The translations under genes were made by a program, and so were the position numbers. The notes under the pieces were generated by a model that ran no database searches, was not told the origin of the DNA, and saw nothing but the letters and a program-made list of their open reading frames with translations. From JAWSUT01 sp033549345 (GTDB lineage: Bacteria; Bacillota; Dethiobacteria; Dethiobacterales; Dethiobacteraceae), in NCBI GenBank assembly GCA_033549345.1, contig JAWSUT010000023.1, positions 1 to 51,225 on the forward strand: a stretch of DNA of 51,225 bases, given 5' to 3'. Shown here one piece after another: positions 41,111 to 47,401 of this stretch; positions within the stretch are counted from its first letter, which is position 1, and each line of letters opens with the position of its first letter.

Positions 41111-41204
41111 AAAAAGAACCTCACAACTGGCGTTTGTTTGGTCTAAAGTAAACTGAGCCATTTACCTTAGACTGTCTGCCGTTTGTGAGGTTCGTTTTTA
41201 TTTT
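41111..41204 (+). terminator. Long hairpin terminator after the decarboxylase operon
   Basis: GAACCTCACAA (41116-41126) pairs with TTGTGAGGTTC (41183-41193), and an inner stem joins GTCTAAAGTAAA (41141-41152) to TTTACCTTAGAC (41161-41172). A TTTTTATTTT run follows, and AAAAAA precedes it. The hairpin is about 78 bases long, much larger than the other terminators here. The rest of 41083-41338 holds only A+T-rich sequence, probably the promoter of the next gene, with no clear boxes. Confidence 0.75.
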
Positions 41205-41338
41205 CTCCCCGATTACACTTTCTATACCTGATAACTCACTCTTTTTTTAAAAAGCATCTAGAAAAATAAGACAATCATACTTGAGGATTTTAATCAATAT
41301 GATAAGAGAAGCAGTGCTTTTAAAGTGAGGGTGAGGAA

Positions 41339-42790
41339 ATGACGTCAAACAAAAAAAATATTCCGCGCTGGCTGCTTATTGCTGCCTGGGTGACAGCAGT
41401 TGCTTTACTGTTCGTCACGGCAGATTATGGTTACCACAGTAACCGGATTTATAGTGGTGTGTACATAGACGAGCTTGATGTTGGCAAAAAGACGAAAGAA
41501 GAAGCCCTTAACCTGCTGGCTGAAGCAATGGAAAAAGAGGATTTGGCTTGGAAGAAAGTCAGATTTGCTTACGATAATAATACTTGGGAATTACCTTTTT
41601 CTCAAATCGGCGCAGCGCCGGACCTGGAAGGGACCATTGAGGAAGCATTTCAAACCGGAAGAGAAAAAATCCATCTTTTCCGTTATCCAAAACGCATTAC
41701 CCTGGCACGCTCCAAAACGTCGGTGACCCCGCTTATGGTCACAGATATGGTATCATTTCGCGCGGCCATGGAGAATATCGCAGCGGATGTTCTGAAAGAG
41801 CCTGAAAATGCGGTATTTATCCTTAGTGAGGACAAAAAAAGTGTGGATATTATCCCGGATATGCCGGGTCGGGAAATGGATTTTGCCGCTACGTATGATT
41901 CTCTACAGTCATCTTTGGCCGGCTACCCGAATCTGGACACTGTTACGGTATCGGTAAGAGAAGTGGAAGCCCAGTGGACAGCTCAAGATCTCGAAAGCCT
42001 TAATGTCCGGGAAGAAGTTTCTTCCTATAGTACAGCACTTTCAGGCAGCAATGCGAACCGTATGGAAAACATCCGTTTGGCTGCCGGTGCTCTTGACGAA
42101 ACACTCATTCTGCCCGGCGGAGAGTTTTCATTTAACGAGTCAGTTGGCGACACCACGGCAGAACAGGGATATAAACCTGCGCCCGTTATTCTCAGTGGTG
42201 AAATAGCTGAAGGGGTGGGCGGCGGTGTCTGTCAGGTTTCATCCACTCTCTACAACGCTGTTTTACTGGCGGATATAGCTATTACGCAAAGGAGAAACCA
42301 TAGCCTGCGTGTAGCCTATTTGCCTCCCGGCCTCGATGCCACTGTAGCCTACGGGGTCATTGACCTGAAATTCCATAATGACCGCAGCCATGCCATTTGG
42401 ATGCGTACATTTATCGAACGCGGAAAGTTAACTGTGAGCCTGTACGGCAGTCCGATCCCCGGTCAGGAAGTTAAGGTTGTGACGCAAAATGTAACCAAGA
42501 TTCCACCCGGAGAGAAAGTTACAAAGACGGCCGAGTTGCCCATGGGTGTGCGAGAAAAAATAAAAGAAGGCCAACCCGGCTACCGGGTCACTGTCTGGCG
42601 CATAACAACACTAAACGGCGAAGAAATCAAGAGGGAAAAAATTTCGGAAGATACATATAAAGCCGTCCCGGCGGAATTTAGGGTCGGTACCGCTGAAATA
42701 CCGGCATCAACTGACAGCGGGGAAGAACAAGAGAACGAAAACGGGCCTGAAGGGGAGCAGGAAAACAGGGAGGGGGAAGCGAACCAGTAA
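41339..42790 (+). CDS. VanW-family cell-wall protein with G5 domain
   Basis: A 483-residue protein with an N-terminal membrane anchor (about 11-28), a YoaR-like peptidoglycan-binding region (YSGVYIDELDVGKKTKEEALNLL, about 38-60, and a second copy region to ~220), the VanW core (GGEFSFNESVGDTTAEQGYKPAP, GGGVCQVSSTLYNAVLLA, DLKFHNDRSHAIWM) and a G5 domain (VTKIPPGEKVTKTAELPMGVREK). The C-terminus is rich in Glu and Asn. VanW proteins are extracellular and of unclear biochemical role; G5 domains bind sugars. It is separated from its neighbour by 13 bases. Confidence 0.9.
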   Translation: MTSNKKNIPRWLLIAAWVTAVALLFVTADYGYHSNRIYSGVYIDELDVGKKTKEEALNLLAEAMEKEDLAWKKVRFAYDNNTWELPFSQIGAAPDLEGTIEEAFQTGREKIHLFRYPKRITLARSKTSVTPLMVTDMVSFRAAMENIAADVLKEPENAVFILSEDKKSVDIIPDMPGREMDFAATYDSLQSSLAGYPNLDTVTVSVREVEAQWTAQDLESLNVREEVSSYSTALSGSNANRMENIRLAAGALDETLILPGGEFSFNESVGDTTAEQGYKPAPVILSGEIAEGVGGGVCQVSSTLYNAVLLADIAITQRRNHSLRVAYLPPGLDATVAYGVIDLKFHNDRSHAIWMRTFIERGKLTVSLYGSPIPGQEVKVVTQNVTKIPPGEKVTKTAELPMGVREKIKEGQPGYRVTVWRITTLNGEEIKREKISEDTYKAVPAEFRVGTAEIPASTDSGEEQENENGPEGEQENREGEANQ

Positions 42791-42803
42791 ACGGGTGATA
42801 ATC

Positions 42804-43349
42804 ATGACAATACAAATCTATGCCCTGGGTGACTCAATCACCTACGGGTTTCCGTATGGCCCGCAGTATTCCTGGGTCAGGCTGGTCTCGCAGAAACTGG
42901 ATATAAACATTGATAATGGCGGTGTAAACGGTGATACCACCACATTTATGCTGCACCGGCTGCCATCGGCTCTCGCCGGTCAGCCGTCCCACCTGATACT
43001 CCTTGGCGGGGTAAATGACGCATACTGGGGACAACCTTTAAAAACTGTTTTACAAAATACAGAGCAAATATGCGGCAGCTGTATGGAGAAAGGGATTCAA
43101 CCAATAATAGGGCTGCCCACCCCGGTGGAAGAGCCCCAGGTGGAAGCGCTGCTTGCAGACTACCGTGCTTCTTTTGCGGATTTTGCCCGTAGGGAGAAAA
43201 TCTCAGTGATTCCGTTTCATCAGGCATTTCTGGCACGGGACGGACGGTTTAAAACTGAACTGACCACAGATGGCTGTCATCCCAACATAGACGGGTATGA
43301 AGCCATGGCTGAAGTTGTCGAGCGTGTCTTACCCGGACTTTTATACTAA
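42804..43349 (+). CDS. SGNH/GDSL hydrolase
   Basis: A 181-residue esterase-type hydrolase: block I GDSITYG with Ser11, block III GGVNDAYW with Asn71, and block V DGCHPN with Asp156 and His159, so the full catalytic set is present. No signal peptide is seen, so it should be cytosolic. The substrate (lipid, acyl thioester or sugar ester) is unknown. ATG 42804 is chosen because GGGTGAT lies 5-7 bases ahead; GTG 42795 is an alternative. It probably shares a transcript with the VanW gene. Confidence 0.9.
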   Translation: MTIQIYALGDSITYGFPYGPQYSWVRLVSQKLDINIDNGGVNGDTTTFMLHRLPSALAGQPSHLILLGGVNDAYWGQPLKTVLQNTEQICGSCMEKGIQPIIGLPTPVEEPQVEALLADYRASFADFARREKISVIPFHQAFLARDGRFKTELTTDGCHPNIDGYEAMAEVVERVLPGLLY

Positions 43350-43352
43350 CTG

Positions 43353-43380
43353 CAAACTCCGCCCAAGGCGGAGTTTGGTT
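43353..43380 (+). terminator. Terminator after the SGNH hydrolase gene
   Basis: CAAACTCCGCC (43353-43363) and GGCGGAGTTTG (43367-43377) close on a CAA loop; the T run is short. Confidence 0.8.
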
Positions 43381-43432
43381 TGTTAAGTAAATTGTCTGGC
43401 GGAAAAGCGATTCATTTGATATACTAGAGAAG

Positions 43433-43446
43433 CGAACACACATTCG
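43433..43446 (+). promoter_or_regulatory. SOS (LexA) box of dinB
   Basis: CGAAC-ACAC-ATTCG matches the Firmicutes LexA consensus CGAACN4GTTCG with one mismatch. An extended -10 (TGA-TATACT, 43417-43425) lies just upstream, so LexA would cover the start of transcription of dinB, 14 bases before its ATG. Confidence 0.7.
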
Positions 43447-43459
43447 GGGGAAGAAAACA

Positions 43460-44686
43460 ATGCGAAAAATTATACACGTCGATATGAACGCATTCTATGC
43501 TTCCTGTCACCAGGCAGATAATCCGGCCTTACGCGAAAAACCGCTGCTTGTGGCAGGGGATCCGCAGAAACGCCACGGCATTATTCTTACTGCATCCTAT
43601 GAAGCGCGTCGTTTCGGCGTAAAAACAGCTATGCCGGTCTGGCAGGCAAAAAAACTTTGTCCCCAGGCGGTCTTTATCCGCCCGGATCACAACCTTTACC
43701 GGCAGTATTCGGAAAAAATCCTGGCCATCATGCGGTGCTATTCACCTCTTGTGGAGCCATTCTCCATTGACGAAGCCTGGCTTGACCTAACCGGCTCGTC
43801 GCGACTTTTTGGCCCCGTGGAAGAAATAGGCCGCCAACTGCAAGCACAAATCCTAACCGAACTGGGCATACCCTGCTCTGTAGGCATTTCCGCCAATAAG
43901 TTTCTGGCAAAAATGGCCTCGGAACGGCAAAAACCCAACGGGTTCACACTGCTCTGGCCAAAAGATGTGCCGACAGTTCTCTGGCCGCTGCCCGTGGAAG
44001 AACTGGTGGGTGTCGGCCGGAAACTTGCTCCCGCACTGCGGGAAATGGGCATACATACCGTGGGCCAGCTGGCAGAGATGCCCGTGCGGCTTTTGGTCAG
44101 CCGTTTTGGTATTGTTGGCGAAGCGCTGCAGCATCTTGCAAACGGCAGGGATGATGCGCCGGTTGATCCAAATGTCTTTGATACAGTTAAATCAGTGGGG
44201 CATTCACTCACATTGCCGCGGGACATAAATGACCCTGAGGACGTGGCCTGTGTGCTGCTCAATCTCAGTGAGCGTGTCGGGCGGCGTCTGCGTCACGGCG
44301 GCTATATGGCCAGAACGGTGACACTCACAGTCAAAGACCAAAATTTTGTCAGTGCAACCCGTTCACGCACACTGCACGAACCCACCAGCCTGACGGAGGT
44401 CATCTACGGTACAGCGCTGGATATTTACCGGACACAGTTTGAACCCTGGCGAAAAGCCCGCTTGCTGGGAGTCAGCGTATCCAAACTGCTCCCGCGTGAT
44501 GCCGGCTGTCAGCTGTCTTTCTGGGATGCCACCGGGGAAAGACTGGACCGGCTCACCCGAACCGCCGATGAAATCCGGGACCGGTTCGGAGACGGGTCAT
44601 TGTGTCGTGCCCGGTTATGCAGGAAAAAGGAAGAGACGAAGGACTCAGATGGCGCGGTGGCCGAGTCCGATGGCGACTTCATTTAG
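43460..44686 (+). CDS. dinB: DNA polymerase IV (Y family)
   Basis: Error-prone translesion polymerase of 408 residues. Palm motifs are HVDMNAFYAS (Asp8) and SIDEAWLDLTG (Asp104, Glu105); helix-hairpin-helix GVGRKLAPALREMGIHTVGQLA and the little-finger domain follow. The steric-gate residue in DMNAFYAS is Tyr/Phe as usual. The C-terminus after about residue 385 (KKEETKDSDG) is not conserved and reads across the 3' end of the convergent hutP gene. GGGGGAAG precedes the ATG. Confidence 0.95.
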   Translation: MRKIIHVDMNAFYASCHQADNPALREKPLLVAGDPQKRHGIILTASYEARRFGVKTAMPVWQAKKLCPQAVFIRPDHNLYRQYSEKILAIMRCYSPLVEPFSIDEAWLDLTGSSRLFGPVEEIGRQLQAQILTELGIPCSVGISANKFLAKMASERQKPNGFTLLWPKDVPTVLWPLPVEELVGVGRKLAPALREMGIHTVGQLAEMPVRLLVSRFGIVGEALQHLANGRDDAPVDPNVFDTVKSVGHSLTLPRDINDPEDVACVLLNLSERVGRRLRHGGYMARTVTLTVKDQNFVSATRSRTLHEPTSLTEVIYGTALDIYRTQFEPWRKARLLGVSVSKLLPRDAGCQLSFWDATGERLDRLTRTADEIRDRFGDGSLCRARLCRKKEETKDSDGAVAESDGDFI

Positions 44687-45058
44687 GTGGAGAAGCCCGA
44701 TAGCAAAAAAGATAGCCACAGCAATATGGTCACCTTTTCTGGCTATCCCGACTTTGCCGCCTACATTGAGGCCGATAGCTTTGGGCATAATCTGTGAAAG
44801 CGCCTCACGGGCGGCGCCCGCCACACCGCCTTCGGACTGGTGGGAACCCTCAATTACACCTTCACGCTTGGCGGCCACCACAGCACGTTCCACCACTTTT
44901 TGCACCGATGTGAGAAATTCCCCGCCGTAATCCACGGCTGTGGCTTTAATTCCTTCTGCAGCCAGTTGGGCTTTTAACTCGCGTTCCACATCTCTGTCGG
45001 CAGAGAGGGCCAGCCGTATGGCGGCTGCCGCAATCGTTTTACTTTCCAGTTGGCTCAT
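44645..45058 (-). CDS. hutP: HutP family protein
   Basis: A 137-residue protein of the HutP family, metal- and histidine-dependent RNA-binding antiterminators of the histidine-utilisation operon in Bacillus. Recognisable parts are AAAAIRLALS at the start, EGSHQSEGGVAGAAREAL and VGGKVGIARKGDHIAVAIFFAIGLLHLNEVAIGLGHRAI, split here by residues. No hut genes lie nearby, so its target is unknown; many Clostridia carry free-standing copies. The ATG at 45058 has AAGAGGCG upstream; the longer reading from 45154 is rejected. The last 42 bases overlap the end of dinB tail to tail. Confidence 0.88.
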   Translation of the reverse strand: MSQLESKTIAAAAIRLALSADRDVERELKAQLAAEGIKATAVDYGGEFLTSVQKVVERAVVAAKREGVIEGSHQSEGGVAGAAREALSQIMPKAIGLNVGGKVGIARKGDHIAVAIFFAIGLLHLNEVAIGLGHRAI

Positions 45059-45195
45059 GAATAAACGCCTCTTTTCCGTACCATAGTTAGAACTTACTGA
45101 ATAAGCCATAATTTTATCCACTTTAATTATAGCGAATGGCAGAAAAGAAAACAAGCGGACGAGAGTCCGCCTGTGTATGTAGAAAAGGAGTATGT

Positions 45196-45615
45196 TTACT
45201 TGAAATAACGGTCCAAAAGACCCTGTAGAGCACGGGCATGCCGGGCTTCGTCACGGCTTGACTCATCAAGCACATCATGTGCATGGTCAATACCGGCGTC
45301 TTTGGCTTTAACGGCCGCTTCGCGCTTCCCTTTATTGGCTTCAATTTCACCTTTGAGCATTTTCTCGATGTTTTCTTTGGTGCTGGTCGATATTCTGCCC
45401 GAAAGTTCGGCAAAGAGAGCTGCATGCTGCGCTTCTTCCATGGCAATTTCCTTTAAGACCGTAGCAACTTCGGGATATCCTTCACGCTGCGCCTGCCGGG
45501 CCATGGCCAGATAAATGCCCACTTCCCAGGTCTCACCTTTAAACTCGTTGCCGACATCGTCAATGACACATGTACCTTTGCAAATACCGATTTTGTTTTC
45601 ATTAACCAGATCCAT
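45196..45615 (-). CDS. Rubrerythrin-like ferritin-fold protein
   Basis: A 139-residue di-iron protein with the ferritin fold of rubrerythrin: GETWEVGIYLAMARQAQREGYPEVATVLKEIAMEEAQHAALF and LDESSRDEARHARALQGLL give the Glu and ExxH ligands (EEAQH and DEARH). The C-terminal rubredoxin domain of classical rubrerythrin is missing. It should reduce peroxide in this anaerobe with an outside electron donor. ATG 45615 or the GTG immediately before it starts the gene, both behind GGAGAG. It lies 97 bases after the selenocysteine glutaredoxin, possibly a functional neighbour. Confidence 0.9.
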   Translation of the reverse strand: MDLVNENKIGICKGTCVIDDVGNEFKGETWEVGIYLAMARQAQREGYPEVATVLKEIAMEEAQHAALFAELSGRISTSTKENIEKMLKGEIEANKGKREAAVKAKDAGIDHAHDVLDESSRDEARHARALQGLLDRYFK

Positions 45616-45712
45616 CACTCATCACTCTCCAATCAATAATTATTACTGATATACCATTTATATCGCAGAAAATAATACCTGTCAATCAGGCAGCGCAACT
45701 TATAATTATCTG

Positions 45713-45961
45713 TTAAGAAAGATTTTGCAGAAGGGACTCAAGCTTTTCTTTTGCAAAACCGATGACAACTTCGCCGTTTACCGTGACCACAGGCGCAGCC
45801 TTTTGCCCGGAGATATGCCACATTTCCTCAAACGCGTTTCTGTCCTGTGTGATGTTATATTCACGGTAAGGCAGGTCTCTTTGTGAAAGAAACTCTTTCA
45901 CATCCTGGCAGCCACCTCAGTATTTGCCTGCAGAATAGAACGTAATTGTGGGCGTTGTCAT
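45713..45961 (-). CDS. Selenocysteine-containing glutaredoxin (U-x-x-C), in-frame TGA
   Basis: Reading from ATG 45961, which has AGGAGG 6 bases ahead, the 82-codon frame meets a TGA as codon 15 (minus strand, 45919-45917) and then continues unbroken to 45713. With the TGA as selenocysteine the site reads SAGKYUGGCQDVKEFL, so Sec15 and Cys18 stand exactly where glutaredoxins have CxxC. The rest fits the fold: DRNAFEEMWHISGQ, the cis-Pro in KAAPVVTV, and GEVVIGF before a C-terminal helix. A hairpin suited to bacterial SECIS follows the TGA. A conventional call would start at GTG 45901 and lose the active site. Selenium-linked genes lie within 4 kb. Confidence 0.88.
45883..45919 (-). promoter_or_regulatory. 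Bacterial SECIS element candidate
   Basis: Counting the U of UGA (45919) as 1, GTGAAAG at 19-25 pairs perfectly with CTTTCAC at 31-37 around the loop AGTTT. The loop has a G in its second position and starts about 25 bases from the UGA, and an unpaired U stands just before the stem. These agree with the known rules for bacterial SECIS hairpins bound by SelB. The hairpin lies inside the coding region, as in other bacterial selenoproteins. Confidence 0.75.
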
Positions 45962-46008
45962 CCTGAACCTCCTTAGAGATTATTAATTAATCTTGCTTTT
46001 CCCGTTTT

Positions 46009-46030
46009 TTTTGGGTTGACCAACCCAAAA
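46009..46030. repeat. Perfect palindrome between the DUF2892 and selenoprotein genes
   Basis: TTTTGGGTTG-AC-CAACCCAAAA has 10-base arms and lies 48 bases upstream of the selenocysteine glutaredoxin start. On the minus strand it is preceded by T and followed by A, so it is not a normal terminator for that strand. An operator or an mRNA-protecting hairpin is possible; no promoter boxes were recognised around it. Confidence 0.4.
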
Positions 46031-46043
46031 GGTCGTAAAACAC

Positions 46044-46223
46044 TCAATAGCGTGCTGCGCCTTCAATAATCAGAAAAGTGCCGGCTAGTATACTCACCGC
46101 AGCACCAACATAGCTGCCGGGGAAAACGCGCAGTACACCCAGGGCAAACAGAATGCTACCGACGATAATGCGAATCATCATGTCGGTTCTGCCAACATTT
46201 TTCTTGTGTCTGATCAGATACAT
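46044..46223 (-). CDS. Small DUF2892-type membrane protein
   Basis: A 59-residue protein too short for ordinary gene calling. It reads MYLIRHKKNVGRTDMMIRII, then VGSILFALGVLRVFPGSY and VGAAVSILAGTFLIIEGAAR, giving two membrane segments. This is the pattern of DUF2892/YgaP-like inner-membrane proteins (NVGR/T-D-R-I-R start and a second segment ending in G-P/A). Its ribosome site GGGAGG lies in the 3' arm of the terminator after yggT, 7 bases from the ATG. It precedes the selenoprotein gene by 82 bases. Confidence 0.7.
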   Translation of the reverse strand: MYLIRHKKNVGRTDMMIRIIVGSILFALGVLRVFPGSYVGAAVSILAGTFLIIEGAARY

Positions 46224-46225
46224 AA

Positions 46226-46265
46226 AAAAACCTCCCGTTTTAGTATTTGTCGGCGGGAGGTTTTT
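46226..46265 (-). terminator. Terminator after yggT that contains the next gene's ribosome site
   Basis: AAAAACCTCCCG (46226-46237) and CGGGAGGTTTTT (46254-46265) form a symmetrical hairpin usable in both directions. On the minus strand the right arm CGGGAGG is also the Shine-Dalgarno sequence of the DUF2892 gene, and the T run ends at its ATG. Confidence 0.8.
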
Positions 46266-46268
46266 ATG

Positions 46269-46535
46269 CTACAGCAGTGATACAAGTAAATTGATGACAA
46301 AGTTATGAACAATGCCAAGGACAATAATAGCGATAATCGGCGACAGATCAAAGGGTAAACCTGTTTTTGGCATTAGGCGGCGAATAGGCCCCAAAATTGG
46401 CTCCGTGCCTTCATAGAGTATGCTCAGCAGAGGATGATTGGGGTTATGCGGAATCCAGGAGAGAATGACCCGTACAAGGATCAGCCATCTCAGGATCGTG
46501 AAAAACAGATTTGCTATTGGTATTGCCTGTTCCAC
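46269..46535 (-). CDS. YggT family membrane protein
   Basis: An 88-residue membrane protein with two hydrophobic segments: ANLFFTILRWLILVRVILSWIP and SPIIAIIVLGIVHNFVINLLV. The middle holds the conserved HPLLSILYEGTEPILGPIRRLMP. YggT proteins are linked to osmotic or division-site functions in other bacteria, usually next to sepF in Firmicutes; that context is missing here. ATG 46535 has AAGGAG upstream. Confidence 0.9.
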   Translation of the reverse strand: MEQAIPIANLFFTILRWLILVRVILSWIPHNPNHPLLSILYEGTEPILGPIRRLMPKTGLPFDLSPIIAIIVLGIVHNFVINLLVSLL

Positions 46536-46566
46536 AAAACCAACTCCTTGTGTAATTTCAAATTCT

Positions 46567-46660
46567 ATTGTACCACAGGGAGCGAAATATTGGTAGTTCA
46601 GAGTTTATCGTCGGAGTGTAATAATACCCGCTCTGCGTGAATTCTTTTACCGTCACTCTC
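46567..46660. repeat. 94-bp direct repeat, copy 1
   Basis: Identical base for base to 46807-46900, in the same orientation. This copy lies upstream of yggT on the minus strand and contains the last 21 codons of the DUF3343 gene without the rest. Confidence 0.97.
46598..46660 (-). pseudogene. Duplicated 3' fragment of the DUF3343 gene
   Basis: On the minus strand this fragment encodes ESDGKRIHAERVLLHSDDKL and a stop, identical to the end of the complete gene 240 bases upstream. It has no start codon or ribosome site of its own and is a remnant of the duplication. Confidence 0.85.
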
Positions 46661-46806
46661 GGGTCTTTGACATATGATGAAAAAAATTTTAAAAAGCACT
46701 AAATCTTGAAAACATTACGCACTTTTTGGTGTTAATAAAAAATCCCGCAGGCCTTTAAAATCAAGGCGTTGCAGGATTTTTTGTTTTATCAAGTGTCAAA
46801 TACGGG
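46661..46806. mobile_element. 146-bp segment with inverted-repeat-like ends, possible MITE or IS scar
   Basis: The segment lies between two copies of a 94-bp repeat. Its left end GGTCTTTGACATATGATGAA and the reverse complement of its right end CGTATTTGACACTTGATAAA agree in about 16 of 23 positions. It contains a hairpin (46736-46782, arms built on AAAAATCC and GGATTTTT) and no open reading frame. The ends resemble terminal inverted repeats of small non-autonomous elements, but I cannot assign a family. Confidence 0.4.
46736..46782. terminator. Hairpin inside the inserted segment, bidirectional terminator-like
   Basis: AAAAAATCC(C)GCA with GGCCTT pairs with AAGGC and (TT)GCAGGATTTTTT. The A and T runs on both sides let it act on either strand. 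It would end transcripts of the DUF3343 gene on the minus strand. Confidence 0.65.
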
Positions 46807-46900
46807 ATTGTACCACAGGGAGCGAAATATTGGTAGTTCAGAGTTTATCGTCGGAGTGTAATAATACCCGCTCTGCGTGAATTCTTTTACCGTCACTCTC
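46807..46900. repeat. 94-bp direct repeat, copy 2
   Basis: Exact second copy of 46567-46660, here forming the 3' end and flank of the intact DUF3343 gene, so this is probably the original copy. Confidence 0.97.
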
Positions 46901-47122
46901 AAAGCGGTAAACATCTTCCACCTGGGCACGTTCTGAAACAAGCAAATCTGCCACATCTGTCAGCACCATATCAGAAAATCGGGCAGCAATGCCGCAGGAA
47001 GAAGAGATAACTCTGGGAACCGGAATCATCTTCACCTCAAGACCTTCACTTTGCAGGAGCTTTTCGAACCGCAGCGCCTGAGAGACAGAATAAAATGTTG
47101 CTACGTAATAGTTTTCCAACAA
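46838..47122 (-). CDS. DUF3343 protein, putative Se/S carrier-like
   Basis: A 94-residue protein matching DUF3343 (PF11823, described as putative Se/S carrier-like). ENYYVATFYSVSQALRFEKLL opens the ferredoxin-like fold, and PVPRVISSSCGIAARF holds the conserved Cys-Gly that would carry selenium or sulfur as a persulfide or selenide. Family members often accompany YedF, selenium genes and EGID-type desulfurases. Here the desulfurase and a selenoprotein gene lie close by. TTG 47122 or 47119 starts it after AAGGTG. The transfer role is an inference. Confidence 0.8.
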   Translation of the reverse strand: MLENYYVATFYSVSQALRFEKLLQSEGLEVKMIPVPRVISSSCGIAARFSDMVLTDVADLLVSERAQVEDVYRFESDGKRIHAERVLLHSDDKL

Positions 47123-47401
47123 AAGCTACACCTTCCCGGAACATTAATTTTGGAACGTACGGTAACCTGCCCTGCAATCCTGCGTCCAAAACCCGGGGTC
47201 AGGTTTAACTTCTTTAATTCTATTATCATAACAAAATTAATTTCCGCTCACAAGTAGCTGTTACCGATAATACAAGCTAAGAGCATTGATATTACCTATG
47301 ACCTTGGAATCACATATTATTCGTCTATGGTAAACCAATTATGAGGCAGGATTTATAAGAACAAATTGCGAACAATATTACAGCAGAGAGGGCGTGATTA
47401 C

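Noticed and set aside
45713..45901. A 62-residue reading starting at GTG 45901 as a separate small gene
   Set aside because: It has no ribosome site, begins in the middle of the glutaredoxin fold and lacks the active site. The longer frame with an in-frame TGA has a strong ribosome site and the complete fold.
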